A stretch of DNA of 64,000 bases from Byssochlamys sp. IMV 00236 (Eukaryota > Ascomycota > Eurotiomycetes > Eurotiales > Thermoascaceae): contig MSJH02000657.1 in assembly GCA_001931875.2 (NCBI GenBank), forward strand, positions 372,001 to 436,000. Direction: 5' to 3'. Shown here piece by piece: positions 39,042 through 50,900 of this stretch; position 1 is the stretch's first letter, and each line of letters starts with the position of its first letter. A program made the position numbers and the translations under genes. Under the pieces are notes generated by a model. That model had not been told where the DNA came from. It worked only from the letters and a program-made list of their open reading frames with translations, and did no database searches.

Positions 39042-39053
39042 CCAATCGCCACG
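39042..39053 (+). promoter_or_regulatory. CCAAT box with adjacent CCACG
   Basis: CCAAT at 39042-39046 and CCACG at 39049-39053. The two half-sites are those of mammalian ER-stress elements, but the spacing is 2 rather than 9, so the likeness may be chance. CCAAT alone fits the HAP/CBF complex. Confidence 0.35.
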
Positions 39054-39393
39054 CGAGAAGTAACCTTAAATGCGCTCCCGCGAAAAGGCCAGCATGGCCG
39101 GAGTGGCTCGTTCGCCGCGAGGCCAATACAAGAACCAACCTGGCCGTGACTTCTCTTCCTTCTTCAGCCAACTGACTCTTCCTTTACCTCCCTCACCCCC
39201 TCTTGTCTTTCTCCATTCTTCCCCTCTGCTCATCCGGAGTGGTTTGGAGATAGCCTGATCCTCCTGTCTGGACCAGGAAGCGAGACTGGGAATCGAATCT
39301 CGAGAGCTCAGAACAGCTGGAAACAGCGCGTCTTGAAGCTCGAACAGATCGTTTTGAGTTGTCCTCCGGCTCTGCGCTGGCCATATACACATA

Positions 39394-41591
39394 ATGGCGC
39401 GTCAGTCGAGGGATATGGCGTCCAAGCCCTTCGCTTGGACGACCATCTTGTACTTACTGCTTGTCTTTATTGCTCCTCTGGCATTCCTGGGAACTGCCAA
39501 CGCCTCTGATGATGTACAGGACAACTATGGAACTGGTATGTCTCTCTGTTGCACAAATAAAAGATTGATAACAATGCTGACCAGAGCCCCGAAACAGTTA
39601 TCGGTATCGATTTGGGAACAACCTACTCTTGTGTCGGTGTGATGCAGAATGGAAAGGTCGAGATTCTGGTGAACGATCAGGGTAACCGTATCACTCCTTC
39701 GTACGTGGCCTTCACGGACGAGGAGCGTCTGGTCGGTGATGCCGCGAAGAACCAATACGCATCGAACCCTACGCGGACTATCTTCGATATCAAGTAAGTG
39801 TGGTTCCGGGGAAATAGTCGTCTTGAGCTGTGCAGCTAACATTTTATCTTTAAGGCGTCTGATCGGTCGCAAGTGGGATGACAAGGATGTCAAGAAAGAC
39901 ATCAAGAACTTCCCATTCAAGGTCACCGGAAAGGATGGTAAGCCCGTCGTTACCGTTGACGTTAAGGGCACCCCCAAGACCTTCACCCCCGAGGAGGTGT
40001 CCGCCATGGTTCTTGGAAAGATGAAGGAGATCGCCGAGGGCTACCTCGGAAAGGCTGTCACCCACGCCGTCGTCACTGTTCCCGCCTACTTCAACGACGC
40101 CCAGAGACAGGCCACCAAGGATGCCGGTACCATCGCCGGTCTCAACGTTCTCCGTATCGTCAACGAACCTACCGCCGCCGCTATCGCCTACGGTCTAGAC
40201 AAGACTGGTGATGAGCGCCAGATCATTGTCTATGATCTGGGTGGTGGTACTTTCGATGTCTCCCTCCTGTCTATTGACAACGGCGTTTTCGAGGTCCTGG
40301 CTACCGCTGGTGACACTCACCTCGGTGGTGAGGACTTTGACCACCGTGTCATGGACCACTTCGTCAAGCTATACAACAAGAAGCACAATGTCGACATCAC
40401 CAAGGACCTGAAGACCATGGGTAAGCTGAAGCGTGAGGTTGAGAAGGCCAAACGTACTCTGTCTTCCCAGATGTCTACCCGCATTGAAATCGAAGCTTTC
40501 CACGAGGGCAAGGACTTCTCCGAGACCCTGACTCGTGCCAAGTTTGAGGAGCTGAACATGGATCTGTTCAAGCGCACCCTGAAGCCCGTCGAGCAGGTTC
40601 TGAAGGATGCCAAGGTTAAGAAGGCCGACATCAACGACATTGTTCTTGTCGGTGGTTCTACCCGTATTCCCAAGGTCCAGGCTCTCCTCGAGGAGTTCTT
40701 CGGTGGCAAGAAGGCCAGCAAGGGTATCAACCCCGATGAGGCCGTCGCCTTCGGTGCCGCCGTCCAGGGTGGTGTCCTTTCCGGTGAGGAGGGAACCTCT
40801 GAGGTTGTTCTCATGGATGTCAATCCTCTTACCTTGGGCATTGAGACCACTGGCGGTGTCATGACCAAGCTGATCCCTCGTAACACTGTTATCCCCACTC
40901 GCAAGTCCCAGATCTTCTCGACGGCGGCCGACAACCAGCCCACCGTGCTGATCCAGGTCTACGAGGGAGAGCGCTCCATGACCAAGGACAACAACTTGCT
41001 GGGCAAGTTCGAGCTGACCGGTATTCCCCCGGCTCCTCGTGGCGTCCCCCAGATTGAGGTCTCCTTCGACCTCGATGCCAACGGTATCCTGAGGGTCAGC
41101 GCCAGCGACAAGGGCACTGGCAAGTCGGAGTCCATCACCATCACCAACGACAAGGGCCGCCTGTCTCAGGAGGAGATTGACCGCATGGTTGCCGAGGCTG
41201 AGGAATTTGCCGAGGAAGACAAGGCTGCCAAGAGCAAGATCGAGGCTCGCAACGCACTGGAGAACTATGCCTTCAGTCTGAAGAACCAGGTCAACGACGA
41301 GAACGGTCTTGGTGGCAAGCTCGACGAGGATGACAAGCAGACTGTAAGTTTTGACACGATTCACTTTGTCTTTTTCTCTGAGATATGCTTACTAACTCTT
41401 GATTATAGATTCTGGATGCTGTCAAGGAGGTCACTGACTGGCTTGATGAGAACGGTGCCTCGGCCACCACCGAGGACTTCGAGGAGCAGAGGGAGCAGCT
41501 GTCCAGCGTTGCCTACCCGATCACCAGCAAGCTTTACGGTGCTGGTGAGGCTGACGAGGACGACGAGCCTCACGGCCATGACGAACTGTAG
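39394..41591 (+). CDS. bipA: ER Hsp70 chaperone BiP
   Basis: Luminal Hsp70 that drives translocation, folding and ER-associated degradation and senses unfolded protein. Four exons, 39394-39535, 39598-39793, 39855-41343 and 41409-41591, give 669 aa. A signal peptide with a long hydrophobic core (~15-37) precedes the ATPase domain: [14 protein letters not shown], then [25 protein letters not shown] and [12 protein letters not shown]. The substrate-binding domain follows and the C-terminus is acidic, ending in the ER retrieval signal HDEL. Codon use is strongly biased to C-ending codons, as expected for abundant protein. An antisense open frame of 331 codons overlaps it and is a shadow of this bias. 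Regulation by the unfolded-protein response is known for the family; promoter sites are listed separately. Confidence 0.98.
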
Positions 41592-41818
41592 GATTATTTA
41601 GAGGGCATTATGGAGTTCTGAGTGCTTTTTCGTGATTCCATCTTTTGTATGCATTAGGAAACGCTGCGTCTTGCAGGTCTCTGGGAGCAACAGCAGAAGA
41701 ATATGATACCTTAATCATGTTTGGTTAGATGTGTATAATGTCGCGTAATGGCCTGTTCATTGTTTCCCACATATATCGGGAAGTAAAATCCATGTCTGGT
41801 AGTTATAATAATCGAGTT

Positions 41819-42669
41819 TTATTGTCCACCCTGCTCGATGAACGCCTTGACTGTCTCCACGATAACCTGATGGTCATCCTGCTGCTTCAAGCCACTCACT
41901 ACTATCACACCCACAATGCCAGCGACTCCCTTGACACGCACAGGGAACCCACCCCCATGAATCGCATAATCGTCCGGGATATCCCCGCCATTCGAGCTCT
42001 TCAGAGCGTACTTCCTCACAAACGCCGCCTCCACATTTGCCTCAGTACCTCCCAGCCCCGCGACCATCTTGCGTCTCAGCAACCAAGTAGACGAACCCCA
42101 TCGAAGGACGGCATTCCGCTTGCGTCGCACCCAATGGTCGTTATCGGGGACAGTACCCGGTTCGGTGGCACACTGGAATATCACATGCGGTTCGGGCCCG
42201 TTCAGCGCAATGGAGATCAGGGCTGGTTTGCGCTGGTCATCGGGAAGAGAGAGGATTCGAGAGCGGAGGGCCAGGCCGAGAGACCATGCCGTAGTGGCTG
42301 TGAACGAGGGGAAGATTGCGCTGGGTGAGGTTTCTTGGAGGGCGAGTTCGGTGGGCTGTTTTTTTTAACGATGTTAGCTTAGCTCCAGCTGTGTATTATT
42401 TAAGGCAACTAGTATTTCAAATTCCATATTTTATATAGTGTTAATGGAAGATTAATGCTCTGGGATCTCATATAAAAGAGTAGTAATAAATGCTGAAGCA
42501 ATTGTACAGTACAGTACATAGCTATAGGTACACAGGGCAGTATGAAAGACCACTACCCCGCAGAGCAATCGAGATAGACATGCTTTGAACCTCAATTGGG
42601 GGGGGCTTTTTGATTGATACTTACATCCGTCGCCGCCGCACCGAGCCGTCCTTCTAGCTTGGCTGCCAT
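41819..42669 (-). CDS. UPF0303/DUF336 family protein
   Basis: Small protein of the haem-degrading-like (HbpS/GlcG) fold family, related to yeast YBR137W; biochemical role unknown. Two exons on the minus strand, 42669-42625 and 42355-41819, give 193 aa. The conserved core includes DNDHWVRRKRNAVLRWG, then DYAIHGGGFPVRVKG and GVIVVSGLKQQDDH, matching the family's Arg-rich strand and GG(A/G)FPI-type loop. The intron is 269 nt, far longer than others here, but joins the 15-codon first exon in frame with GTAAGT and ACAG signals. It converges with BiP, leaving 227 bp for both 3' UTRs, and diverges from the Zn2Cys6 gene across 590 bp. Confidence 0.85.
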
Positions 42670-43259
42670 GTTCGATGATGTCCAAAGGGAACGTAATTCG
42701 ACGACTGCAATGTTGTTAAGTCTGCAGGATGTTGGAGTTTCCAGACGCGGGGAACTCGGTGAAGCTAACTAACTTAGTTATATGATTAATTTGGATGAGA
42801 TGAGTCAGCATACATCTATTTCATAGAATTCTATAGAAGGAGTTTATGGGTTATATAGTTTGGTATGCTTGGAAAAAGAGATAAACTGTAGGCTAGAATA
42901 AGACTGCATGGATGATGATGGAATTGCGATCTATGTGTATAGACACTGCCAAGCACAAAGTATTTGCACGCCCTGCGATCTGCCCCTCTTCCCCCACTCA
43001 GAGAACCCCGAGTTCTGCTTCGGTCTGGACTAGAAAGACAATCTGTTCTGCTTTGTTGGCAGCAAGACCGTCTGCGAACTCGTGACTCTGTTTCAACGCT
43101 TTTGCGTATGAATTGAATCTGTTATATTTATAATACTCCCGATTAACTTAGTGACTCACTGTATCTACATGAATTCCATGTCCCCGATTCCCTCTTTGCT
43201 TGATGCTAGTAATCAGAAACTACATATTAATTTAATTCTTTCATCTTATTACTCAACCC
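42670..43259. promoter_or_regulatory. Bidirectional upstream region, UPF0303 / Zn2Cys6
   Basis: 590 bp between two divergent start codons. AT-rich, with no specific operator that I can defend. Confidence 0.5.
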
Positions 43260-44948
43260 ATGAAACGGGCCTGTGATTCCTGCATTTCTCGCAAAGTCCG
43301 GTGCGACGGTGCGCAACCGTGTCGCTCATGCTTGTCTTCAAACAAGAAAATCAACTGTACTTATTTGAAACCGGCACGGAAGCGAGGCCCGAAGTCGAGG
43401 CGTATTTCTCGAGTTCCAGCCACCGCTGTTAATGCGAGATGGGCTACAGACGATGAGTTAGATGTGGTGGATGCGTCGCAGAATGTTGAGTCGGAGTCCG
43501 ATGCCGTGGGGGCGAGATGCCTGGACCCGACTACAGTGGTTAACTCTTCGACTCACGGAGAGGTTTCGAGGGATATAACTGATCTGCCTGCTAACTCCAT
43601 GACTGCATGTGTGTCCTCCATGGCCCTTGAGACAATTATACATGAGTATCGATCGAAATCGTACAGTGTCTGGCCGGTAGTCAAGGCGGAAGGGCTGCTT
43701 GAACGAGTTCAAGATGGCGGAAATGACCCAGGCACATATTGCCTTGCAACGGCGCTCTGTGCTGCGACCATGGCGCAGTTGGATCTTCCGCCCATTGAAC
43801 AGGACAGCAACATAGTAGACGGTGCCGTGCTGGCTGGCGAATGCATCAGGGTTCGAGAGCAGAGCCATTATAGAGAACATCTTGATCTGCGGAGCGTTCT
43901 CGCCTCGTTCTTCCTCCACGTCTATCATGCCAAGGTGAACAAGCGCAACTCTGCGCTGATATTCATCCAAGAGGCGATTTCGTGTGCAAGGCTTCTGAGG
44001 CTGGATTGTGATGAGATCATGTCGGAAGTTGCTTCAGATGTGGTTGATAATGAAGGTATATTGTTTTTATTACTCTGGGTTTCGGAAAGGTATGTCCTTT
44101 TCTGATGATATAAACGAAAATAATTCATCTGATATGCCTTCAGAGGATACGCTATGCATCTAGGATTATCGCCTTCTTACGCCGATATTGTAAAGCTGCC
44201 AGACGCGAGCGCCATATCTGACAATGTCCACGTTCAAGGACTGTTGGAACTAGCTAGGCTATTCGTTGCCTTCGCACAATGCATCGCATCTAATAGCTCA
44301 TACCCCTTCACAGACAAACTTGTCACAACAGAAGATTTCCTCAACGGCCTATCCATGCAGCGAGACCAGGCTGCATTCGTTCGGTTGGCAGACTATCATA
44401 TAACCAAAGAATGGATGCGGACCATCATCTGGCAGCAAGCACTCTCCTTAGGACTACTCTCTTCAACTTCTTATAATGCACTAATGACATTTACTTTTCC
44501 TTCCTATGTTGGTCGTGATCTCTTAAGCTCACTGAAGGACTACAATGCCGAGGATCTCCTCCCACTTGGTCGGGACCAGGTACGTTTTCCATCCTTAACT
44601 CTTCTTTAGTTCTGTATAACTGATGACAAACAACAGCTCTTGAAATGCTTCGAAGTGGCAAATTCACTAGCAGACACTTTACTGTGTAATCCAGCTGTAT
44701 CTGCGGATTCCCGTTTCCGTCTTGGACCGCTGGAATTCTTGCACGGGTTATATCAGAAATTGTCACCTTTTCTTGAGCAGGATCCGATACTGGATTCGAT
44801 ATTGCGCCAGAAAACTGCAGAAGCGCTTCTGAGAGCTCCTTCGCGTCTGTGGACGCTTGATATTGAGAGTACGCATGCGGGTGTAATGGACGATAAGGAG
44901 GGAAAATCTCGACCGGTCAATTTGTCATTTAATATGCCTATCCATTGA
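43260..44948 (+). CDS. Zn2Cys6 transcription factor (first)
   Basis: Fungal-specific zinc binuclear cluster regulator acting in the nucleus. Three exons, 43260-44089, 44144-44579 and 44637-44948, give 525 aa. The cluster is at the very N-terminus: C5, C8, C15, C21, C24, C33 (CX2CX6CX5CX2CX8C), followed by a basic KRGPKSRR patch, as in several regulators of sugar use. The middle region (HEYRSKSYSVWPVV, LCAATMAQLDLP, ARLLRLD) fits the fungal-specific transcription-factor domain, and the C-terminus is short. It ends 87 bp from the 3' end of the convergent alcohol dehydrogenase, with a sugar transporter beyond. It may control these, but no binding-site evidence exists here. Confidence 0.92.
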
Positions 44949-45035
44949 TGGAATAGATGCGTTTTCCATATTGGATGATCGGGATGTGTGTGTATAAACC
45001 CCAATTCCAGAAAATTATACCACAATGATTGGCCA

Positions 45036-46399
45036 CTACTCTGACGAAAAATAATATCCGTAATCAGCAGCAATTTTCAGCACAATTCTTCCCGAAATAT
45101 CCCCATTCTCCATCTCCTCATACACTTTCGGAAGCTCCCTAAATGGCCTAACTATCACATTCGGCTTCGCTATACCCCGTCTCACTAACTTCACCGCTTC
45201 CATACACTCACTTAACGAACCAACCAAATTGCCCGTAATCTTCAATCCCTTGATCACAATCGTCGAAATCGGCGTCTCCAAATGCGGCCTACCAGGAGGT
45301 ATGCCCACACAACTAAGCGTTCCCCCCACTCTCAGCATTTCCGCCGCATGGCTAAAGGCTTTTGCGTTTCCGGCAGTGACGATTACAGCGTGAGCACCGC
45401 CGTTTGTGATTTCTTTCACTTTCTCAATGGGATTTGTTAGTGCGAAGTCGATAAAGTCTTTGGCGCCGAGGGACAGGACGAAGTCTCGTTTCTCGGCGCC
45501 TGTGTCGACGCCGAGGACGGAGGCACCTTGGGCTTTGGCGTATTGGACTGTATGGGTGGGTTAGTTGTATCATGGAATGGGCTGATGAATTGCTTTCTGT
45601 GATATTCTATTCCTTGAATAGACATGCCCTCTAGTACTCACCGGCTAAATGCCCCAATCCACCCCCTGCACCTACGACGACAATCCACTGTCCCGCTCTA
45701 ACGTTTGCATTCAGCACTGCCTGAAACATCATCAGCCTTAATCTCCCATTCTATTCTCCAGACACGACCAAAGAAACAGACTTTATAAGCCGTAACGCCC
45801 GCACAAAGCACAGGTCCAATAACCACCGGGTCCACATCCTGCGGCAATAGCGTCAAATAACCCGCATCGAGGGCAATATATTCCTGAAAACTCCCATCTT
45901 CATGATGTAGATGATTCGTGCTTCGGACACAATACTGCTCTGTGCCAGCGAGACAGAACTCACATCGTCGACAGATTCGACTTGAAAAGCGAATGCCGAC
46001 GAGATCGCCAATGTGGAGGTCTGGGTCGTTCTCACATCCGGGACCTAGGGAGACGATACGCCCGACTCCCTCGTGGCCGCCGATGTGGGGGAGCTTGATC
46101 TGAGTTATGGGAGTCCCGTCTGCGCTGGCAGCAGTGCCGGATTTGGTATGTAGGTCTGTAGTTTTTCATTCGTTGGTTACTCATTGGTTATCTGAATGGT
46201 GATTCAGATCGGTTCGATGGGGTCTTATATGCATACCGCTCTGACATACCCCCGTGTAGAGGACTTTGGCTAAGACTTCATTCGGACCAGGGACAGGGAC
46301 GGGATAGTCATCTTTAAACTCGACGGGTCCGCCAATTTCACGGACTAAAGCGACAGTTTGGGCTTTTGGGATTGAGTCGGGGGGTATGTGAGAGCCCAT
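45036..46399 (-). CDS. Zinc-dependent alcohol dehydrogenase
   Basis: Medium-chain NAD(P)-dependent dehydrogenase of the fungal Adh1-like group, oxidising alcohols or reducing aldehydes in the cytosol. Four exons, 46399-46237, 46155-45782, 45720-45642 and 45547-45036, give 375 aa. Catalytic zinc ligands are C52, H82 (GGHEG) and C172. The structural zinc is held by C116, C119, C122 and C130. The Rossmann glycine motif VVGAGGGLGHLA is cut by intron 3, and the downstream GVD acid suggests NAD preference. Intron 2 has a GTCTGT donor. The tail (KIAADYGYYFSSE) extends somewhat past yeast Adh1. Natural substrate unknown; it lies between a Zn2Cys6 regulator and a sugar transporter. Confidence 0.94.
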
Positions 46400-47858
46400 T
46401 GTTCCTGCTTTCTTCTTTAGAGAGAATACCTGTCATAAAGATTTTTTTTTGTCTGGAAGATAGATGCTTTCTTCGGATATAATGATCTTTCTGATGAGAA
46501 AAAAAAAGGGTATTATATACCTGAGGTCTCCTCCCCACATAGCATTGTAGGACGAAGGAGAAATAACTATCACGCATAAAACCATAAATTCCCCAAACCA
46601 TTCTTAGAACGAACGATCCGATGAATCCGTACACATTGCATGCAGATCCATCATAGCTTATAGCACACGAAGGCCGGAATAATCTCCACATTTGACCATC
46701 GACATTGGGATTCCGACTAATCAGACAGAAAGAAACGCGACTTGGTTCGCGGGACATCAAGTACATCCCCGCAGTTTCTCCGTCTGATCGCTATGTTCGG
46801 GGAAATAGGTCGTAGGGATATATGCGTTGTGTTTCTTCATGGTGTGGTACCGATACCTATAGATGGATTACTGTTAGATGATTTTGCATCATATGGGCTA
46901 AGTAGGTAATTATCAGAATTCTCCCGAAGCTTTCTTGGTCTATGTGTGGAACTACATTTCTCGATTCATAAGTCCTTATTGTAATAAAAACGATAAAATC
47001 AAACAGAATACAACTTAGCTACTTCCTCGCCCTTTGGTAGATTTTCCTAAGCTTCACGATAACTAATCTGCAAATATACCTAACTACCCCGCCTTTGCAG
47101 ATGCAGGTCACAAGTCGCCGGGATCTTGCAGGAGATGTTAGGATTAATTAGTCAACTTGACGGGTAATGCCGAAGGTCTATATTACACTCTTTACTTTAT
47201 CCAGATAGCAGGACACGATATTCATGTCCTAACCATGTCTATTAATCAGAAAATCTTATCGAATTTATGTAGGATTATGGCCATCTCAATGCGAATCTTC
47301 ATCATTTCGCTATCTTTGAGATAATTAAGGGCTTTCTGCAATATATGGATACATGCATACAGTTCACGTATAATCCACATATTTCCATGTAGAGGGACAA
47401 GAAGTATGTAGAGTAGCCAGGTACTCATGTTTCCCCGACGCTAAAAATGCAATTTCTCCGCAAAACTTTACGACGCGAGGTGCCCGGGGTCGGAGCCAGA
47501 TATTCGCAGAACTTTATTTTGGGGCTTGTTAGTTTGATTTATGTGACATCTTTTTGATGAAACGATCCTAGGAGGTTGGTTCGAGGAGTGACCTAGGCTC
47601 CGCAAGGGAGGGGGGGGGGGGGGGGGTCGATTATTCCGAGGAATTGTCCGAAGATGACAAGGCGATATGCTTGTGGGGGTCGTATCTTGTATTTGCTGAT
47701 ATTGTTCACATTATGTCTACGAGGATTCAGAAACACGAGAAACTGTTGATAGTTCGGAGAAATAGTGATTGATTGGACTAGAACCACACACTGCCTAATA
47801 TCATCAGATCATACAGGTCATTATAGAGTGGAAAGGCTTTCTAATTTCCTGATCCACA
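46400..47858. promoter_or_regulatory. Upstream region of the alcohol dehydrogenase
   Basis: 1.46 kb between the ADH start and the 3' end of the sugar transporter, both on the minus strand. It contains a run of 17 Gs at 47610-47626 and AT-rich DNA. A 142-codon minus-strand frame at 46338-46766 runs into the ADH start and shows no family similarity. No gene. Confidence 0.5.
47610..47626. repeat. G17 homopolymer
   Basis: Seventeen consecutive Gs. Its true length may be misassembled. Confidence 0.85.
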
Positions 47859-49497
47859 TTATTGGTCCCGCGATTCGGCCTTTGCGGATATTTCGGCCGC
47901 TTCAATATCCTTCTTCTCCACGTCCTTGCCTTCAGCTTCGTCGTGGCCGGCGAAAACACCTTGCATCTCTTCTAGGGAGTAGCCGGAGGTCTGGTGAACA
48001 ACTTGTCAGTAAAGTTAATCATTTCAAGACGGTGAGTTGGGAAACACACCTCTTTTAGGAAGAACCAGGAATATACTATAATTGCGTAGTTGAAAATGGC
48101 AAACATTAAAAATGTCCTCCATCCAATGTTGGTAATGGCATGAGGTGTCATCTGCGACATGACAAAGTTGAATAGCCATTGCGACGCGCTGCCAATGGCG
48201 AGACCAACTTCTCGAGTTCGGTTGGAGAATATTTCACCCAGGTATAACCAGGGCAGAGGGCCCCAGGACATGTTGTAGCTGAATGCCTCTGCATAAGTCA
48301 TGATCACCGCGGCAATCCCGGCCTTCGATGCTCCGTGCTGGGCTGCTGTAGCGCTAGGCGGGTGCGTGGCTACGATGAGAGCCATAATAAGCATGAAGGA
48401 GCCCATGGAAAATGCTCCCACCATGAATGGAACGCGACGACCGACACGGTCAAGGACGAAGAGCTGGAAGACAATCACTCCGACTACCTTGACGACACCG
48501 AAGAAGCCTGTCACGAACATGTTGTTATTGCCTGCGCCCACGGTAGAGAAGATCTGAGCAGCATAATAAGCCAGCGATGTGTTTCCGGTCAGTTGAGCGC
48601 ATAATTGGATAGTGATTGCAATGAAGATACGATATCTGTTTGCCGGGAGAAGGAGCTCTTTCAGACTGAATCCCTCCTTGATGCGGGCCTCTTCCTCGAG
48701 ACCGGCAAGGATTTCGTCAAATTCCACTTGCAGCTCTTCAATCTCCTGGCCTCCACGGACCCATTTCAATGACTCCCTGGCCTTTTCTATCTTGCCCTTC
48801 TGCGCAAGCCAACGTGCACTTTCTTTCACCGTGCACATGCCGATTAGCAGCAGGCCAACGGGCAGAAACTGGAGGCCCAGAGGGATCTGCCATTGCCTGG
48901 TGACTTTCGGTTGATCGATACCGACCGCATAGGTCACCCAGTACGAGACCATGACCCCGGTCGCAAAGAAGAGCTGGAAGCATGCGCCCAGCCTGCCTCG
49001 GATGTCTTTGGGCGCCATTTCTGCGGTATACATCGGGATCAGCACCGTCGCGGCTCCGATCCCCAGTCCAGCAATCACCCTCCCTCCATAGAACACGCCA
49101 ATCGAATGTGAATTGACGACCTGGAGAATGGTGCCGATGATAAAGACGATAGAACTGACCATGAGACCTCCGCGTCGACCGATCCAGTTGGTGATTGGCC
49201 AGATGAAAAAGCAGCCAAAGAAAGCGCCGCCTTGGAGGATTGAGACTGCATTGGAATTGACGTTGGTTTTTTGCTTCTTTGTGTATCTGAAGTCTTCCTC
49301 GAACGAGGTCAGGGTAAGAACGCCGCCTGTCAGATCGAGTTAGTGAGAATTGCTCTTTGCAATATGTCCATATCCATATCCAGAGATCAGACGCTCAACA
49401 TACTGATCACCCCAGTATCATAGGCAAAGGCAAATGAACCCATGCAAGCGATACAAACGAGGTAAATGGCCCTGAAAAGGCCAAGTCTGCGGCCCAT
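47859..49497 (-). CDS. MFS sugar/quinate-type transporter
   Basis: Twelve-span proton symporter of the sugar porter family at the plasma membrane. Three exons, 49497-49404, 49326-48050 and 47990-47859, give 500 aa. Visible family motifs are GRVIAGLGIGAATVLIPMYTAE, the RGRLG loop after span 4, KESARWLAQKGK in the central loop, QLCAQLTGN at span 7, LDRVGRRVPFMVG, and SWGPLPWLYLGEIF at span 10. The C-terminus is a charged, probably cytosolic tail. The ATG is chosen because it opens the first span (RAIYLVCIACMGSF) directly. Substrate could be hexose, pentose or quinate. Possible CreA sites lie 850 bp upstream. With the ADH and regulator it may form a small catabolic group. Confidence 0.92.
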
Positions 49498-50348
49498 CTT
49501 GGCGGTTGATGCTTCGTCACAACAAGCGTTAGATTGTTGGGTTCTTCCGCACTCGGAAAGGGACGTCCGTATGGCGGGCGAGCTGTGATGTATCCTCTGT
49601 TACCGGGAGTACTCCTGGCTTGATCCAGAGCAAGATGTCTCAAGATGGAGAAACGGCGACGCACACAAGTTCATCAGCTCGAGTGATCACAAAGGAAGAT
49701 TTTTTTAAAAAAAATCGCAGCAGATGAACACAAAATGCCAGATCCAGACCGTCGTTCGTTTTATCCGCAAGCAGTCAAGGACGCGTCAATGGAACCTGGG
49801 AAAAGATCAGACCGTAACAGCTGACTGTACGATCCCCCACATGGATCGTGGCAATGGCTTGACTCGCTCTGAGTCGTAGTTATTATCCGATGTTTCTGCC
49901 ATGCTGAATTGCTCCTTTAGCGATCATGGGAGCCATCGAGCGGCACGAAGCGCTGGCGGGAGGGACCTGGACCATTGACAAGCCTCTCATGGTGAGCTCA
50001 ATGTTCTAGGGAGCAGTTTAGGAGCAATCGAGGAGGACGCATGGACGGCAGCTCTGCGCTCGATCCCTGCGTAGTTGACTATCTTGGTTGGTTATGGATT
50101 GCAACAGGACGGCTAGAATTGCGTGCTTACGCCTACCGATAACAACAGCTTGACGTTGAGCCACGAGTGCTTGTTTACAACTTGAGAGATAGATAGTTCG
50201 CAGAATCTACTCCGTACTCTCTTCTGGATTATTCACTTCCCACTTCATATTTGATCGAAGAGTAGTTTTATATTGCAATCGACGCTAGAGGATGCATACT
50301 AAACTAAACTATCTACCCCGCAAAATTGCCAAGCTGACCCCAGATTCT

Positions 50349-50356
50349 CCCCGGGG
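50349..50356. promoter_or_regulatory. CCCCGGGG palindrome, possible CreA sites
   Basis: Two overlapping matches on opposite strands to the degenerate CreA consensus SYGGRG, 850 bp before the transporter start. Short, degenerate and distant, so weak. Confidence 0.3.
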
Positions 50357-50783
50357 AAAATAGAACAAACAAGTCCAGTGGTCGGGATGAGGATGCTCTT
50401 GGATGTTGATTGTCTATGAGTTTCCTCGAAGACAGAAGTCGAAACCATACTTATCTGTTTCTCTGCGACAGTGATCGGGTTTCGAAGGGAGATAGATCTT
50501 ACCTACCGCACAGCTTTGCCACTAGTACTAAATATTACGGACAAGAAGTAGAGGCGCGTTATCATTAATATCTTGGGTTCTGATTCCTACTCTAAGAGGC
50601 CTGTCGTACACATTAATATTTTTGTCAAGAAGATAGGTACTGATGACCATCTGATGTATCCCAAGCACCTTTGCCATGTTAAAAGCAACCCTCACAACCG
50701 CGAATAGCCTCTTCAGAGCAGCAAAATGCAAAATGCAAATAAACCCCTTTGCGAATGAGAAAAGGCTCGGCGACGAAAAAGAT

Positions 50784-50796
50784 AAAAAAAAAAAAA
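50784..50796 (-). terminator. Poly(T) Pol III terminator of tRNA-Tyr
   Basis: Thirteen Ts on the minus strand, starting about 14 nt after the tRNA 3' end, a strong RNA polymerase III stop. Confidence 0.8.
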
Positions 50797-50809
50797 GATA
50801 TCAAATCCT

Positions 50810-50900
50810 TCCCCCGAGCCGGAATCGAGCCGGCGACCTTTCGGTAACAATGGAAATTCCTATTACAGCCGAACGCCATATCCAACTAGACCATCGGGGG
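50810..50900 (-). tRNA. tRNA-Tyr (GTA) with 17-nt intron
   Basis: Complete cloverleaf on the minus strand. The acceptor stem CCCCCGA/TCGGGGG has the C1:G72 pair that marks eukaryotic tRNA-Tyr, and A73 follows. The D arm has G18-G19. The anticodon stem TTCGG/CCGAA encloses CT-GTA-A. The anticodon is at 50864-50866. The intron lies one base after the anticodon, at 50846-50862, the standard place, and leaves a 7-nt loop. The T arm GCCGG/CCGGC has loop CTCGATT, so position 54 is C where T is nearly universal, which also changes the B box. Mature length is 74 nt before CCA. Confidence 0.93.

Larger units (their letters stand above)
38052..39393. promoter_or_regulatory. BiP upstream region
   Basis: 1.3 kb with no gene, probably a large regulated promoter. 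It contains the 15-bp MARE-like palindrome and a CCAAT box with a nearby CCACG, each listed separately. CT-rich runs at 39140-39235 resemble the pyrimidine tracts of highly expressed fungal genes. Confidence 0.6.
49498..50809. promoter_or_regulatory. Upstream region of the sugar transporter
   Basis: 1.3 kb to the tRNA gene. Holds the CCCCGGGG palindrome listed separately. No protein gene is seen. Confidence 0.5.

Noticed and set aside
40369..41364. 331-codon antisense frame over BiP
   Set aside because: Leu/Val/Gly-rich shadow created by the strong codon bias of BiP.
46338..46766. 142-codon minus-strand frame upstream of the ADH
   Set aside because: Overlaps the ADH start in another frame and resembles nothing.
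47567..47597. Two CCTAGG sites with a GGTTCGAGG stretch, resembling part of a tRNA
   Set aside because: No acceptor or anticodon stem can be formed around it.
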